This document shows, piece by piece, positions 7,533-16,480 of a stretch of DNA of 35,776 bases. The stretch is from Chitinophaga pinensis (GTDB lineage: Bacteria; Bacteroidota; Bacteroidia; Flavobacteriales_D; Crocinitomicaceae). Location: contig CALPMT020000031.1 of NCBI GenBank assembly GCA_943324745.2, positions 1 through 35,776 on the forward strand. The letters are read 5' to 3'. The translations under genes were made by a program, and so were the position numbers. Within the stretch, counting starts at the first letter, position 1. Every line of letters starts with the position of its first letter. The notes below the pieces were generated by a model. That model had not been told where the DNA came from. It did no database searches and saw only the letters and a program-made list of their open reading frames with translations.

Positions 7533-10500
7533 ATGAATTTACGTAAAATTATAATGCTAATCGTAGTTCTAACATCTGGTTTTACTGGTTTGTTCGCTCA
7601 AAAAACAGAAACAAAATTTCAATGTGGATACGATGAAATACAGCAACAAATGTGGCAAGAAAATCCAAGTTTACAAGTTGAATATGAAAACTTCTTAAAG
7701 AACTTTGAATCATTTGAAAAAGAAATCGTTAATAAAAGAGGAACCAAGAAATATATTATTCCAGTTGTATTTCATGTTTTACATCAAAATGGAATTGAAA
7801 ATATCTCTGATGCTCAAATAGCAGATCAAATAGCAATTTTGAATCGTGATTATAATTCTATCGATACGACAAATATTCAACCAGAATTTAAAAATCTTAT
7901 TGCTAACTGTAATTTTGAATTTCGTTTAGCCCAAAAAGATCCAATGGGTAATTGTACAAATGGAATTGAGCATATTTATTCAAACTTCACAAATAACGCC
8001 GGTCCACAATCTAAAATTAATCAATGGAACAGAAATCAATATTTGAACGTTTGGGTGGTAAAACAAATTGGAGTAGATAATAAGATTAAAGTTCTTGGAA
8101 ATGCTTTACAACCAATGAGTGCACAATCTAATTACAAATTAGATGGTGTATTGATTTGTTACGATTGCGTTGGATCAATTTTACAATCTAATGTTCAAAA
8201 TTCCTCAACACTAACTCATGAAGTAGGACATTTTTTAGGATTACCACATGTTTGGGGAAATAATAATAATGTCGGTGAAAACTGTGGGGACGATGGAGTT
8301 GCTGATACTCCATTAACTAAGGGAAGTATATCTTCATGTAATAAATCATCTAACTCCAATCCCAATGCATGTGTTGAACCTGAAACAATAAATTATTCTT
8401 TTAATGGTGTTACTAAAACTTCTGGTCAAACAGATACAACTAAATTAAACGTTTTTCCAATAAAAAATCTTTTTGGATTAGATCCAGTTGAATTTCCTAT
8501 AAAAGCGCAAAATTTATCATCAAACTCAACCCTAGAAAAACAATTTTCATTTTCTAAATGGCCAACAGGAGGTAAAAATAATGATACACTAATGGTATCA
8601 AATACAGGTAAAATTAACTTGTCAAAATATTATGAAATTAAAATAGCACCTAAAAAAGGTACCCTAATTGACATTAATAAGTTGACTTTTAAGATTGGTA
8701 GAAATAAGCAAGGTGTAAAAAATATAGCTGTAAAATCTAGTTTAGATACGTTTAAAGTTAACTTACCAATCAATCTTTTAACTAAGCAAAACCCAACTCT
8801 TACATTTAATTTTAGTTATGACACTGTAAAATGTGCTAAAGTCAATAAAGTATCACCAAAACTTTCTCAAAACTTTCCTTCTGGAGGGAGTTTCAAAGGT
8901 GAATCAAATCTATTCATTGACTCTATTACAGGTGATGTTGATTTAGTAAAAACCAAAACTGGTAGTTATAAAATCACATATACTCTTCCAAAAACAAATT
9001 TGACAAATGGAATTTCGATTACAAAAAACATTGTAATTATTCCTGTTGAAAATCCAAAATTAAGTTACTCTAACAGTGATTTTTGTCAATCAGGAACTAC
9101 CAAACCAACTTCAATCGTAAAGTCTGGAGGTGTTTTCACTTCATCAATAGGCTTAAAAATTAATCCAACAACAGGAGTAATTGACTTAGAGAAAAGTATA
9201 GCCGATCACTACACCATCAAATATGAAGTGAATGATACAAATAAATGTTTGGCTAGCTCAAAAATTTCTATAAATATCTCACCTATTAAAATCAACAAGT
9301 CTAAATTCAATTATTCTTCTTTTTGTAAAAATCAAGATTCTATCCTTCCAATAAAAGATAGTTTGTTCACAAAAGGTGGAATTTTTACAACAAATAAAAA
9401 TACACTAATTTTAGATTCTATCACAGGTAAAGTAAGCCCAAAATTATCGAGTAATGGAACATATTTAGTTTTCTATAATTTGAGAGCTACTTCATGTAAT
9501 CCTAAGCCTTCTATAGATACTGCCTCATTAACTATAATTGATGACACTATAAATACTATAAAATATTCATCTAATTATTATTGTAATGACACGTTGCATT
9601 CAGTTCCAATGATAACGGGCAATAAACTAGGAGTATTTGCTTCAGACGATAGTTTAGCTATAGATATTAAAACAGGAGAAATAAATTTTAATAAAAGTAA
9701 AAAAGGAATTCATGAGATTCGATATAAATCAATAGGATTTAATAAATGTCAGTCCGAAACAGTCACTAAAATAAACTATACAAACGGCATTATAAATGAT
9801 ACAATTAGCAAAATAAAATATTCGTCTTTTTATTATTGTAACGATACGTTGCATACTGTTCCAATGATAACAGGTAATAAACTAGGAGTATTTGCTTCCG
9901 ACGATAGTTTAGCCATAGATTCTAAAACAGGAGAAATAAATTTTAATAAAAGTAAAAAGGGAATTCATGAGATATTCTACCAAACTTCAGGTTTAAACTC
10001 ATGTAAATTAAGTGTAAAAACAACAATTAATTATACAAATAATTATATTAATGATTCCCTAAATTCAATAAATTATGGATCTTATATATTTTCAGATACC
10101 ATAACACCTACAAAACCAATTATAACCGGTGTTAAGAATGGAGTATTCTATGCAGACAAAAATCTAACTATAGATTCAGTAACTGGAACATTAAATCTTA
10201 ATAAAAGTAAATTTGGTATACATACAATTTACTACAATACCATTTCTAAGGAACGTTGTAAATTACAAGCTGTAACAAAAATTAATTTTATTGATAGTGC
10301 AGTATATTCACCTGAAATTAAATTTTCATACCCAACAAATTCGTGTGCAAATAAATCATCGCTAAATCCAATTCTTGCTGAAAACTTCGTTCAAGGAGGA
10401 GAGTTTAAAGCAAATAATAATTTAATAATTAATAGTAAAACTGGAGAGATAGATTTAACGAAATCAAAAATTGATTCTACAAATTATAAAATTATTTATT

Positions 10501-12359
10501 CATTAAAAACAAAATATAAAACATATACCGATAGTATTTCAATAAATATTTATAACCCAAATGTAAAAATGACATACCCAACCATCGTGAATAATCAAGT
10601 TGGTGAAATTAAACCATTAAGAATCGGTGATCTTTCAGGGAAGTTTTATACTAATATAGGTATGGAAATTGATAGTTTAAGTGGGAAAATTAATTTAGCA
10701 AATAGTAAAACTGGTAAATATACCGTTAGCTATAATCTTAAAAATATTTGTCACGATACAATGATTAAATTTCCTATTCAAATCATTACACCTACCATTC
10801 GTAACTCATCTTTGAATGAATTCATCTATGTTAGTGATACTAATGCTATGAATGTTGTTTCAATTACTTTAGGCAAAAAATTTAATGATTTGAAAGGTTT
10901 AGACACTTTAAAATTCAGAATATACGGATGGAACTCTGAAAATGATAGTGTTGGTACATTAGACCTTGATTCTGTTTCATTTTCAACAAAATTTTCTCCT
11001 ATTGAAAATATAGAAAATTATATGGATTATACAAGCTGTAAGAATCGTATGTTTACATTAGGACAAGCAAATTTGATGCGTTTCTTTCTAGAAAGTCCAA
11101 TTAGTTCAAGAAATAATTTATGGACTGAATCGAATTTAAAAACTACGGGAGTTTTTGATACGACTAATAAGTCATGCTCTCTTCCTATTGCTGATTTTTA
11201 TTTAAATGTCAAAAAAAATAAAGACTATAAAGAAATGAATGTTTGTTCGGGAGATCCTTTGATATTTAACGATATTTCATATAATGGTACGGTTACTTCT
11301 AGAAAATGGATATTTGAAAATGGAACACCAGCAACAGATACAACGAAGAATCCTGAAGTAGTTTTTACTGCTGCAGGTGGTCACAACATCACACTTATTG
11401 TAAGCAATAAATATGGTTCTGATACTTTAAGAAAGTATATTTTTGTAACTGGTTTATCATCAGTTTCTGGTGAATTGATCGAAAATTTCAACTCAGGTTT
11501 TTCTTGGGATTGGCGTGTTGAAGACTACAATGTAAATTCTTCTAGATTTGACTTATCTGCTACAAATGGAAAATCAAATAGTAAATGTTTAAAATTAGAC
11601 AATTATAGAGATATTACTAAATACTATACATTTGAAGAAGGATATCAACACTATACACGTCTTGAAGGAACTATTCACTCTATAATGACTCCAGCTATTA
11701 ATTTGAGTACAACAAAAAACGTTACTTTATCTTTTGATTATGCATTTGCAACTGATTCTTATTCTGATTCAATTACTGATAAATTAAATGTATACCGATC
11801 TACTAATTGTGGTCAAAAATGGGATTTAATTCATACAATTGGCGGTCCAAAATATCCTGTTGTAACAACTGGTATTACAACTTCTACCAATACTTTGTTA
11901 ACTGCCGGTAATTCAAGTGGTACTCCTTTTTTACCTCAATCTGACAATCTTTGGAAAAATAGTTCTATAAAATTACCTGTTGGTGATGTGGATACAAGAA
12001 CACGTATTAAATTTGAATTTATCCCTTCTAAAAAAGCGAACAACTTTTACATAGACAACCTAGCAATTACAGGTACACTAGAGATTGAAGAAAGTCCACT
12101 CACTAAAATGAACATTAATGTGTATCCTAATCCAACATCTTCTAGTGAAGGTATATCAATTGGATATTTAGCGAATAATGATAATGTTACTTTTGAATTG
12201 ATTGACGTACAAGGGAAAACATTAACCAAAGTAGTAAACACGAGTAAAAACATTCTTGTTAAACATACATTTGATACAAATAATTTAGAAATTGGATGCT
12301 ATTTTGTGAAAGCTACCCAAGGTACTTTTACATCGACTTATAAAGTTGTAGTATTTTAA
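7533..12359 (+). CDS. Large secreted M43-type (pappalysin-like) metalloprotease with split catalytic domain, PKD domain and T9SS signal
   Basis: A 1608-residue exoenzyme, probably a zinc endopeptidase. Signal peptide about 1-22. The zinc motif HEVGHFLGLPH is at residues 229-239, followed by GDDGVADTPLTKG, typical of M43. The Met-turn block ENYMDYTSC with MFTLGQ appears only at about 1161-1176, so some 925 residues separate the last zinc His from the Met (M1164), where ordinary M43 enzymes have only several dozen. The insert seems to be a beta-rich jellyroll-like domain (about 286-415 and 1091-1152) itself interrupted by eight repeats of roughly 82-86 residues (about 420-1088; pattern GGxF...LxIDSxTGxIxLxKSxxGxYxIxY). 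After the protease come a PKD domain (about 1220-1305), a MAM/jellyroll-like domain (about 1310-1510) and a T9SS type A tail (1526-1608, VYPNPTSS). Transcribed alone and ended by a strong palindrome. Confidence 0.9.
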   Translation: MNLRKIIMLIVVLTSGFTGLFAQKTETKFQCGYDEIQQQMWQENPSLQVEYENFLKNFESFEKEIVNKRGTKKYIIPVVFHVLHQNGIENISDAQIADQIAILNRDYNSIDTTNIQPEFKNLIANCNFEFRLAQKDPMGNCTNGIEHIYSNFTNNAGPQSKINQWNRNQYLNVWVVKQIGVDNKIKVLGNALQPMSAQSNYKLDGVLICYDCVGSILQSNVQNSSTLTHEVGHFLGLPHVWGNNNNVGENCGDDGVADTPLTKGSISSCNKSSNSNPNACVEPETINYSFNGVTKTSGQTDTTKLNVFPIKNLFGLDPVEFPIKAQNLSSNSTLEKQFSFSKWPTGGKNNDTLMVSNTGKINLSKYYEIKIAPKKGTLIDINKLTFKIGRNKQGVKNIAVKSSLDTFKVNLPINLLTKQNPTLTFNFSYDTVKCAKVNKVSPKLSQNFPSGGSFKGESNLFIDSITGDVDLVKTKTGSYKITYTLPKTNLTNGISITKNIVIIPVENPKLSYSNSDFCQSGTTKPTSIVKSGGVFTSSIGLKINPTTGVIDLEKSIADHYTIKYEVNDTNKCLASSKISINISPIKINKSKFNYSSFCKNQDSILPIKDSLFTKGGIFTTNKNTLILDSITGKVSPKLSSNGTYLVFYNLRATSCNPKPSIDTASLTIIDDTINTIKYSSNYYCNDTLHSVPMITGNKLGVFASDDSLAIDIKTGEINFNKSKKGIHEIRYKSIGFNKCQSETVTKINYTNGIINDTISKIKYSSFYYCNDTLHTVPMITGNKLGVFASDDSLAIDSKTGEINFNKSKKGIHEIFYQTSGLNSCKLSVKTTINYTNNYINDSLNSINYGSYIFSDTITPTKPIITGVKNGVFYADKNLTIDSVTGTLNLNKSKFGIHTIYYNTISKERCKLQAVTKINFIDSAVYSPEIKFSYPTNSCANKSSLNPILAENFVQGGEFKANNNLIINSKTGEIDLTKSKIDSTNYKIIYSLKTKYKTYTDSISINIYNPNVKMTYPTIVNNQVGEIKPLRIGDLSGKFYTNIGMEIDSLSGKINLANSKTGKYTVSYNLKNICHDTMIKFPIQIITPTIRNSSLNEFIYVSDTNAMNVVSITLGKKFNDLKGLDTLKFRIYGWNSENDSVGTLDLDSVSFSTKFSPIENIENYMDYTSCKNRMFTLGQANLMRFFLESPISSRNNLWTESNLKTTGVFDTTNKSCSLPIADFYLNVKKNKDYKEMNVCSGDPLIFNDISYNGTVTSRKWIFENGTPATDTTKNPEVVFTAAGGHNITLIVSNKYGSDTLRKYIFVTGLSSVSGELIENFNSGFSWDWRVEDYNVNSSRFDLSATNGKSNSKCLKLDNYRDITKYYTFEEGYQHYTRLEGTIHSIMTPAINLSTTKNVTLSFDYAFATDSYSDSITDKLNVYRSTNCGQKWDLIHTIGGPKYPVVTTGITTSTNTLLTAGNSSGTPFLPQSDNLWKNSSIKLPVGDVDTRTRIKFEFIPSKKANNFYIDNLAITGTLEIEESPLTKMNINVYPNPTSSSEGISIGYLANNDNVTFELIDVQGKTLTKVVNTSKNILVKHTFDTNNLEIGCYFVKATQGTFTSTYKVVVF
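8796..10796 (+). repeat. Eight degenerate coding repeats inside the protease
   Basis: Approximate unit starts are residues 420, 508, 590, 676, 761, 846, 929 and 1011 of the M43 protein. Shared features are an opening Y-S-x-x-x-C, then GGxF or GVF, L-x-I-D/N-S-x-T-G-x-I/L-x-L/F-x-K-S, and a closing G-x-Y/H-x-I-x-Y. Such Ig-like modules are frequent in long flavobacterial exoproteins. Boundaries are by eye. Confidence 0.75.
9560..9973 (+). repeat. Recent 255-bp tandem duplication within the protease repeats
   Basis: The segments 9560-9718 and 9815-9973 are near-identical at DNA level, including synonymous positions, with an exact offset of 255 bp (85 codons). They encode repeats four and five (CNDTLHxVPMITGNKLG). 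The other repeats differ widely, so this pair is the youngest. Confidence 0.85.
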
Positions 12360-12377
12360 TACACCTAAAACACTTAC

Positions 12378-12423
12378 AATTAAAAAAGGTGGTTATCAAT
12401 ATTGATAACCACCTTTTTTAATT
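12378..12423. terminator. 46-bp perfect palindrome, bidirectional terminator
   Basis: The two 23-base arms meet between 12400 and 12401 and carry A6/T6 tracts on both outer sides (core GGTGGTTATCAAT). It lies 18 bp after the protease stop and 17 bp from the convergent MazG-like gene, so it can end both transcripts. Confidence 0.85.
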
Positions 12424-12440
12424 AATTTGATCAGACTAAA

Positions 12441-12827
12441 TTATTTATCTAATACAGATTTTATATTTGGTTTAAAATATTTGTCAGATTTTAATATTTT
12501 TCCATCTTCTCTAAAAATAGGTTTTCCATTTCCATCCAACTTACTCATATTAGAGCGTTGAATTTCTTCAAAAACCTCTTCGATTTTGTGCTGTAAGCCA
12601 TGTTTTAAGATCGTTCCACATAAAATGTATAGTTGATCACCTAAAGCGTCAGCAATCTCTACAATATCATTGTTCTTAGCCGCTTCTAAATATTCTTCAT
12701 TTTCTTCTTTCATAAGGTTATAACGCAATGTTATTTCATCCTCTGAAAGAGCTGTTGTTGGTTGATAATTATTTAATATACCAAAGGAATCGTGAAAATT
12801 TTCCACGTGCTTGATTATATGTTTCAT
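12441..12827 (-). CDS. MazG-like / phosphoribosyl-ATP pyrophosphohydrolase-like NTP pyrophosphatase
   Basis: The 128-residue all-alpha protein shows the MazG/PRA-PH metal-binding pattern: LMKEENEEYLEAAKNND with clustered Glu (E-E-x-x-E), then VEIADALGDQLYILCGTI with the two Asp separated by three residues. Families with this fold split nucleoside triphosphates or phosphoribosyl-ATP to the monophosphate and pyrophosphate. A C-terminal stretch, NMSKLDGNGKPIFREDGKIL, resembles phage- and bacterium-encoded nucleotide hydrolases of the same superfamily. The substrate cannot be read from sequence, and a HisE role is unlikely because no his genes are near. It follows the polyprenyl synthase gene after 45 bp on the same strand. 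Confidence 0.82.
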   Translation of the reverse strand: MKHIIKHVENFHDSFGILNNYQPTTALSEDEITLRYNLMKEENEEYLEAAKNNDIVEIADALGDQLYILCGTILKHGLQHKIEEVFEEIQRSNMSKLDGNGKPIFREDGKILKSDKYFKPNIKSVLDK

Positions 12828-12872
12828 AGTTTATTTTTAAAATTAAACAAGTGTCAATGATTCTTTGAAGTG

Positions 12873-13829
12873 TTAAACGTCACGTTGAAATAAATACTCA
12901 GACAATTCTATTAATGTAGTTTTATTGGAAGGTTTGACTGAAATTTCAGAAAGGGATTTCAGTGCTTTATCTTGATAATCTTTCATTTTTTGACGCGCAA
13001 AATCTACAACTCCTAAGGAAGTAAAAATTGATTTTGCAACATTAATCTTGGTCTCTGAATTAGAAAGTTGCATCATTTTCAAAACTTCCTGTACATCTAA
13101 CTCTTTTGCTTTTAATAATAAGATTGTTTTTTTATTCGAAATAACATCTCCTCCAATTTGTTTACCGAATTTTTCAGGATCACCAAATAAATCTAAAATA
13201 TCATCTTGAATTTGAAAAGCAATTCCTAAATTTTGACCAAACTCATAAATCAATTCACGATCCTTTTTAGAAGCATTTGATACAATAGCTCCAAATTCTA
13301 ATGCACAACCTAATAAAACAGATGTTTTCAAGCGAATCATTTCGATATATTCATCAATTGATACTTCTACTCTACTTTCAAAATCCATATCCAATTGTTG
13401 TCCTTCACAAACCTCTACTGCTGTTCGATTGAACACATCCAATAACAGTGGAACATGTATATTTTCTTGTTTAGACAATTCTTGATAAGCTTTAATTAAA
13501 AGTACATCTCCTGATAATATTGCAATATCATCGTTCCATTTTTTATGCACCGTTGCTTTCCCCCTTCTTAAAGGAGCTTTATCCATAATATCATCATGAA
13601 TTAATGAAAAATTATGGAAGAACTCAATTGCTAAGGAAGCGTGAATAGCATTTGACTCTGATTCTCCAAACATATTTGCAGCCATTAATGTCAATAATGG
13701 ACGAATACGCTTCCCTCCTAATTGTAGGAAATAAGTTAAAGGATCATATAAATTTGAAGGACATAAAGGAAAACTATAATTGCCGATTTCAGATTCAAAA
13801 TACTTTGCAAAAGGTTTTATGGACTCCAT
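12873..13829 (-). CDS. Polyprenyl (short-chain isoprenyl) diphosphate synthase
   Basis: A 318-residue trans-prenyltransferase that adds isopentenyl diphosphate units to an allylic diphosphate. Both aspartate-rich regions are present: DDIMD in FSLIHDDIMDKAPLRRG (about residue 78) and DDILD in FQIQDDILDLFGDPEKFGK. GGKRIRP near residue 38 and the Gly-Gly-Asp after FGKQIG are also typical. Chain length (FPP, GGPP or longer) cannot be assigned confidently by eye. The first DDxxD is preceded by HNFSLIH, as in GGPP/FPP-type enzymes of Bacteroidota. Its ATG overlaps the rfbA stop by one base (TAATG), so the two form a translation-coupled pair despite unrelated pathways. Confidence 0.93.
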   Translation of the reverse strand: MESIKPFAKYFESEIGNYSFPLCPSNLYDPLTYFLQLGGKRIRPLLTLMAANMFGESESNAIHASLAIEFFHNFSLIHDDIMDKAPLRRGKATVHKKWNDDIAILSGDVLLIKAYQELSKQENIHVPLLLDVFNRTAVEVCEGQQLDMDFESRVEVSIDEYIEMIRLKTSVLLGCALEFGAIVSNASKKDRELIYEFGQNLGIAFQIQDDILDLFGDPEKFGKQIGGDVISNKKTILLLKAKELDVQEVLKMMQLSNSETKINVAKSIFTSLGVVDFARQKMKDYQDKALKSLSEISVKPSNKTTLIELSEYLFQRDV

Positions 13830-14689
13830 TAGGATACTAACGATATTAAATATTTACCATAACCACTTTTTACTAATGGGTTAGCTATTTTAATTAATTC
13901 TTCTTTTGAAATAAAACCATTTCGGTATGCAATTTCTTCAATACATCCGATCTTTAATGCTTGACGTTCTTCAATTACCTGAACAAATTGACCAGCTTGC
14001 ATCAACGATGGAAAAGTTCCTGTATCTAACCAAGCCGTCCCTCTACTCAACATAGAAACTTTTAATTTTTTACGGCGTAAGTATTCTGAATTTACATCTG
14101 TAATTTCATACTCACCTCTTGCAGAAGGTTTTAAGCTTTTGGCGATTTCAATAACACTATTATCATAGAAATATAAACCAGGCACTGCATAATTTGAACG
14201 TGGTTTTTCTGGTTTCTCCTCGATTGATAAAGCGTTCATATTTTCATCAAATTCTACGACACCGTAACGTTCTGGATCACTCACGTGATATGCATATACA
14301 ATTCCACCTTCAGGATTTAAATTTTCTTTTAATAACTCATGCATTCCTGCACCGTAGAAAATATTATCACCTAATATTAATGCAACACTTTCGGAACCGA
14401 TAAATTCTTCCCCAATTACAAACGCTTGAGCCAAGCCATTCGGCTCTGGTTGTTCTGCATATTCAAAAGTACAACCCAAACGACTACCATCTCCTAATAA
14501 ACGTTTAAAATGAGGTAAATCGTGTGGAGTGGAAATAATTAAAATTTCTTTAATCCCTGCTCCCATCAATACCGATAAGGGATAATAAATCATTGGTTTA
14601 TCATAAATCGGCATTAACTGTTTACTAATTGCCAATGTTAACGGATGTAATCTTGTACCAGAACCTCCGGCTAAAATGATTCCTTTCAT
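13829..14689 (-). CDS. rfbA: Glucose-1-phosphate thymidylyltransferase
   Basis: RfbA makes dTDP-glucose from dTTP and glucose-1-phosphate, the first step to dTDP-rhamnose and related sugars for surface polysaccharides. The 286-residue sequence begins with the nucleotidyltransferase signature [17 protein letters not shown], followed by [40 protein letters not shown] and [13 protein letters not shown], all family-defining. Length matches RmlA. No other rfb genes are nearby, so the operon has lost or never had its pathway partners; the next gene downstream is a polyprenyl synthase. The ATG at 14687-14689 gives the canonical start. Confidence 0.97.
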   Translation of the reverse strand: MKGIILAGGSGTRLHPLTLAISKQLMPIYDKPMIYYPLSVLMGAGIKEILIISTPHDLPHFKRLLGDGSRLGCTFEYAEQPEPNGLAQAFVIGEEFIGSESVALILGDNIFYGAGMHELLKENLNPEGGIVYAYHVSDPERYGVVEFDENMNALSIEEKPEKPRSNYAVPGLYFYDNSVIEIAKSLKPSARGEYEITDVNSEYLRRKKLKVSMLSRGTAWLDTGTFPSLMQAGQFVQVIEERQALKIGCIEEIAYRNGFISKEELIKIANPLVKSGYGKYLISLVS

Positions 14690-14740
14690 ATTTTCTATCT
14701 AGTTTATCGTATATTATAAGAACAAGGAACTAAAAATATT

Positions 14741-14773
14741 AAAAAAAAATCATATCCTAATAGATTAAGGATA
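14741..14773 (-). terminator. Probable terminator of the PHB minus-strand operon
   Basis: On the minus strand TATCCT (14773-14768) pairs with AGGATA (14758-14753), followed after a few bases by a run of nine T (14749-14741). The hairpin overlaps the stop codon of the DUF2459 gene. Confidence 0.55.
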
Positions 14774-15439
14774 CTGATTTAAAATTCCCGTGTCAAAAGG
14801 TGTCCAAAAGCAGGCTTTTTTATTTGAATATTTCAAAGCACGATTTGTCCATGAATTACAAGTACTATACAAATGATAACTGCCAGTTGCTTCATAGAAA
14901 GCATCTTTAGTACCGTAAACTGCATTCGTAGGAATGTAAATACTTATACCTTGTTTATTTTTTAACACAGTACGTTGAATATAACGAACCATCAATTTGT
15001 ACTCATTTTCAGACATTGATATTTTCTTACAGGTTTCAGATTCGTGTATTGAATCTAAATACGTTGTATGAAGTGCAGAAGTACTCAATCCAAACATTGC
15101 TTTAAATGCGGTTTTAAAAGTTAAATCCCCCCACGTTGGCGTATTTAAATAAAACCCTTTATCTCCCCAACCTAATGCTAACAATGTTGAAGTTGAATCT
15201 TTATCTTTTGTGTTTTTATATGGGAAAACTTGCGCCCAATTAATTATTGAATTTCTCACTGGAACTACTAAATCCGTGTGGACACCATTTGACTTAACAT
15301 ATACTGTAATTTTTCCTTTAGAAGAAACGTCTTCGTTGACCGTTATTCGTGCACATAAAAAAGCAGTTGTAAAATAAAATAAGACAAAAACTACAAAGAC
15401 AAAAATAAATTTAAATACTAAACGAAGTATTTGCCTCAT
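14765..15439 (-). CDS. DUF2459 / TIGR02117-family membrane-anchored protein
   Basis: The 224-residue protein has one N-terminal membrane segment (about residues 8-30) and a periplasmic domain with the conserved blocks SNGVHTDLVVP (about 49), LGWGDKGFYLNTPTW, SALHTTYLDS, YHLYSTCNSWTN and FDTGIL. These match, from memory, the DUF2459 family (TIGR02117, once called urease-associated). The conserved Cys-Asn-Ser-Trp and His recall NlpC/P60-like cysteine hydrolases, but no activity is established. It is the last gene of the phaJ - hydrolase - bdhA - patatin operon, 9 bp after the patatin gene. A part in PHB use or the envelope is inferred from position only. Confidence 0.8.
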   Translation of the reverse strand: MRQILRLVFKFIFVFVVFVLFYFTTAFLCARITVNEDVSSKGKITVYVKSNGVHTDLVVPVRNSIINWAQVFPYKNTKDKDSTSTLLALGWGDKGFYLNTPTWGDLTFKTAFKAMFGLSTSALHTTYLDSIHESETCKKISMSENEYKLMVRYIQRTVLKNKQGISIYIPTNAVYGTKDAFYEATGSYHLYSTCNSWTNRALKYSNKKACFWTPFDTGILNQYP

Positions 15440-15448
15440 AATTTAGCA

Positions 15449-16474
15449 TTAATATTTATCAAAAAAATGTTTTTCTATATCAAATGTAGATTTAACACCA
15501 ACCAGATGATATTCTTCTTGCAGCCATTTTTCTGCATACAGTCTTCCTTTTTGTTTTAAGTCTAACAAAAACTCCCAAGAAGTATTCATTTTACTAGAAT
15601 GTTTCATATGTCCCAATGCCTCATGTGCTGAAATTGAATGTACAAATATTTCACGCGAAGATTTTCCATCTTGTAAATCCACCCCTTTTCTAACCAATTC
15701 GTTACGATAATGTATCAATTTCATCTCATTGATTAAACTACTATTAAAACAAATTTCTGTAATACGATCTTCGATATCTCTAGCAGTTGTAGGAACCTCT
15801 TTTACATTAATCGAATTAATTTTCACCAATAATAAATCATGGATGTCCGTATTTTCAATTAACGGAAATAAGGGCGGATTACCCATATATCCACCATCCC
15901 AATAAAATTCTCCATCAATTTCAACTGCTTGAAATAAATAAGGCAAACAAGCAGAAGCTAAAACTGCATCAACCGTCATTTCAGAATTTGAAAAAACTTT
16001 TGCGCGATTTGTTTTCACATTAGTCGCACACACAAACAAGCGTTTTTTATTATAATTACGAAGTTCTTCAAAATCTACCAAATTATTTAAAATTTCTCTT
16101 AGAGGATTTATATTTGCTGGATTCATTTGATATGGTGACAAAAATTGTGTCATTGCATTAAACATCATATAGCTAGGTGTATTATGCATATCTCCATTCG
16201 AAAACATCGAATCCATAAATGAAGGTTTAAACATTACATTTCCTGACAAAGCGATGTCTTTCCACAATCGATCTAATAATTCCTTTGCTTTAGCTTTACC
16301 TCCAATATGAAGTCCATAAGCACAGACTACCGCGTTTATAGCTCCTGCACTTGTACCAACCATACCGTCAGCAACGATTTCATCTACTTCTAACAAACGA
16401 TCCAAAACACCCCAAGTAAACGCACCATGCGCTCCACCTCCTTGTAATGCAACTCCTACGTGTTTCTCTTTCAT
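15449..16474 (-). CDS. Patatin-like phospholipase / lipid acyl hydrolase
   Basis: The 341-residue protein has the complete patatin Ser-Asp dyad: oxyanion hole GGGAHGAF (12-19), nucleophile elbow GTSAG with Ser42, and Asp193 in DGGYMGNPP. There is no signal peptide, so it acts inside the cell. It starts 6 bp after bdhA. In Legionella pneumophila a patatin gene (patD) forms an operon with bdhA, and from memory the pair recurs in proteobacteria, so the coupling here is a known theme. Possible substrates are phospholipids at the PHB granule surface or hydroxybutyrate esters; the sequence does not decide. Confidence 0.9.
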   Translation of the reverse strand: MKEKHVGVALQGGGAHGAFTWGVLDRLLEVDEIVADGMVGTSAGAINAVVCAYGLHIGGKAKAKELLDRLWKDIALSGNVMFKPSFMDSMFSNGDMHNTPSYMMFNAMTQFLSPYQMNPANINPLREILNNLVDFEELRNYNKKRLFVCATNVKTNRAKVFSNSEMTVDAVLASACLPYLFQAVEIDGEFYWDGGYMGNPPLFPLIENTDIHDLLLVKINSINVKEVPTTARDIEDRITEICFNSSLINEMKLIHYRNELVRKGVDLQDGKSSREIFVHSISAHEALGHMKHSSKMNTSWEFLLDLKQKGRLYAEKWLQEEYHLVGVKSTFDIEKHFFDKY

Positions 16475-16480
16475 ATTATT

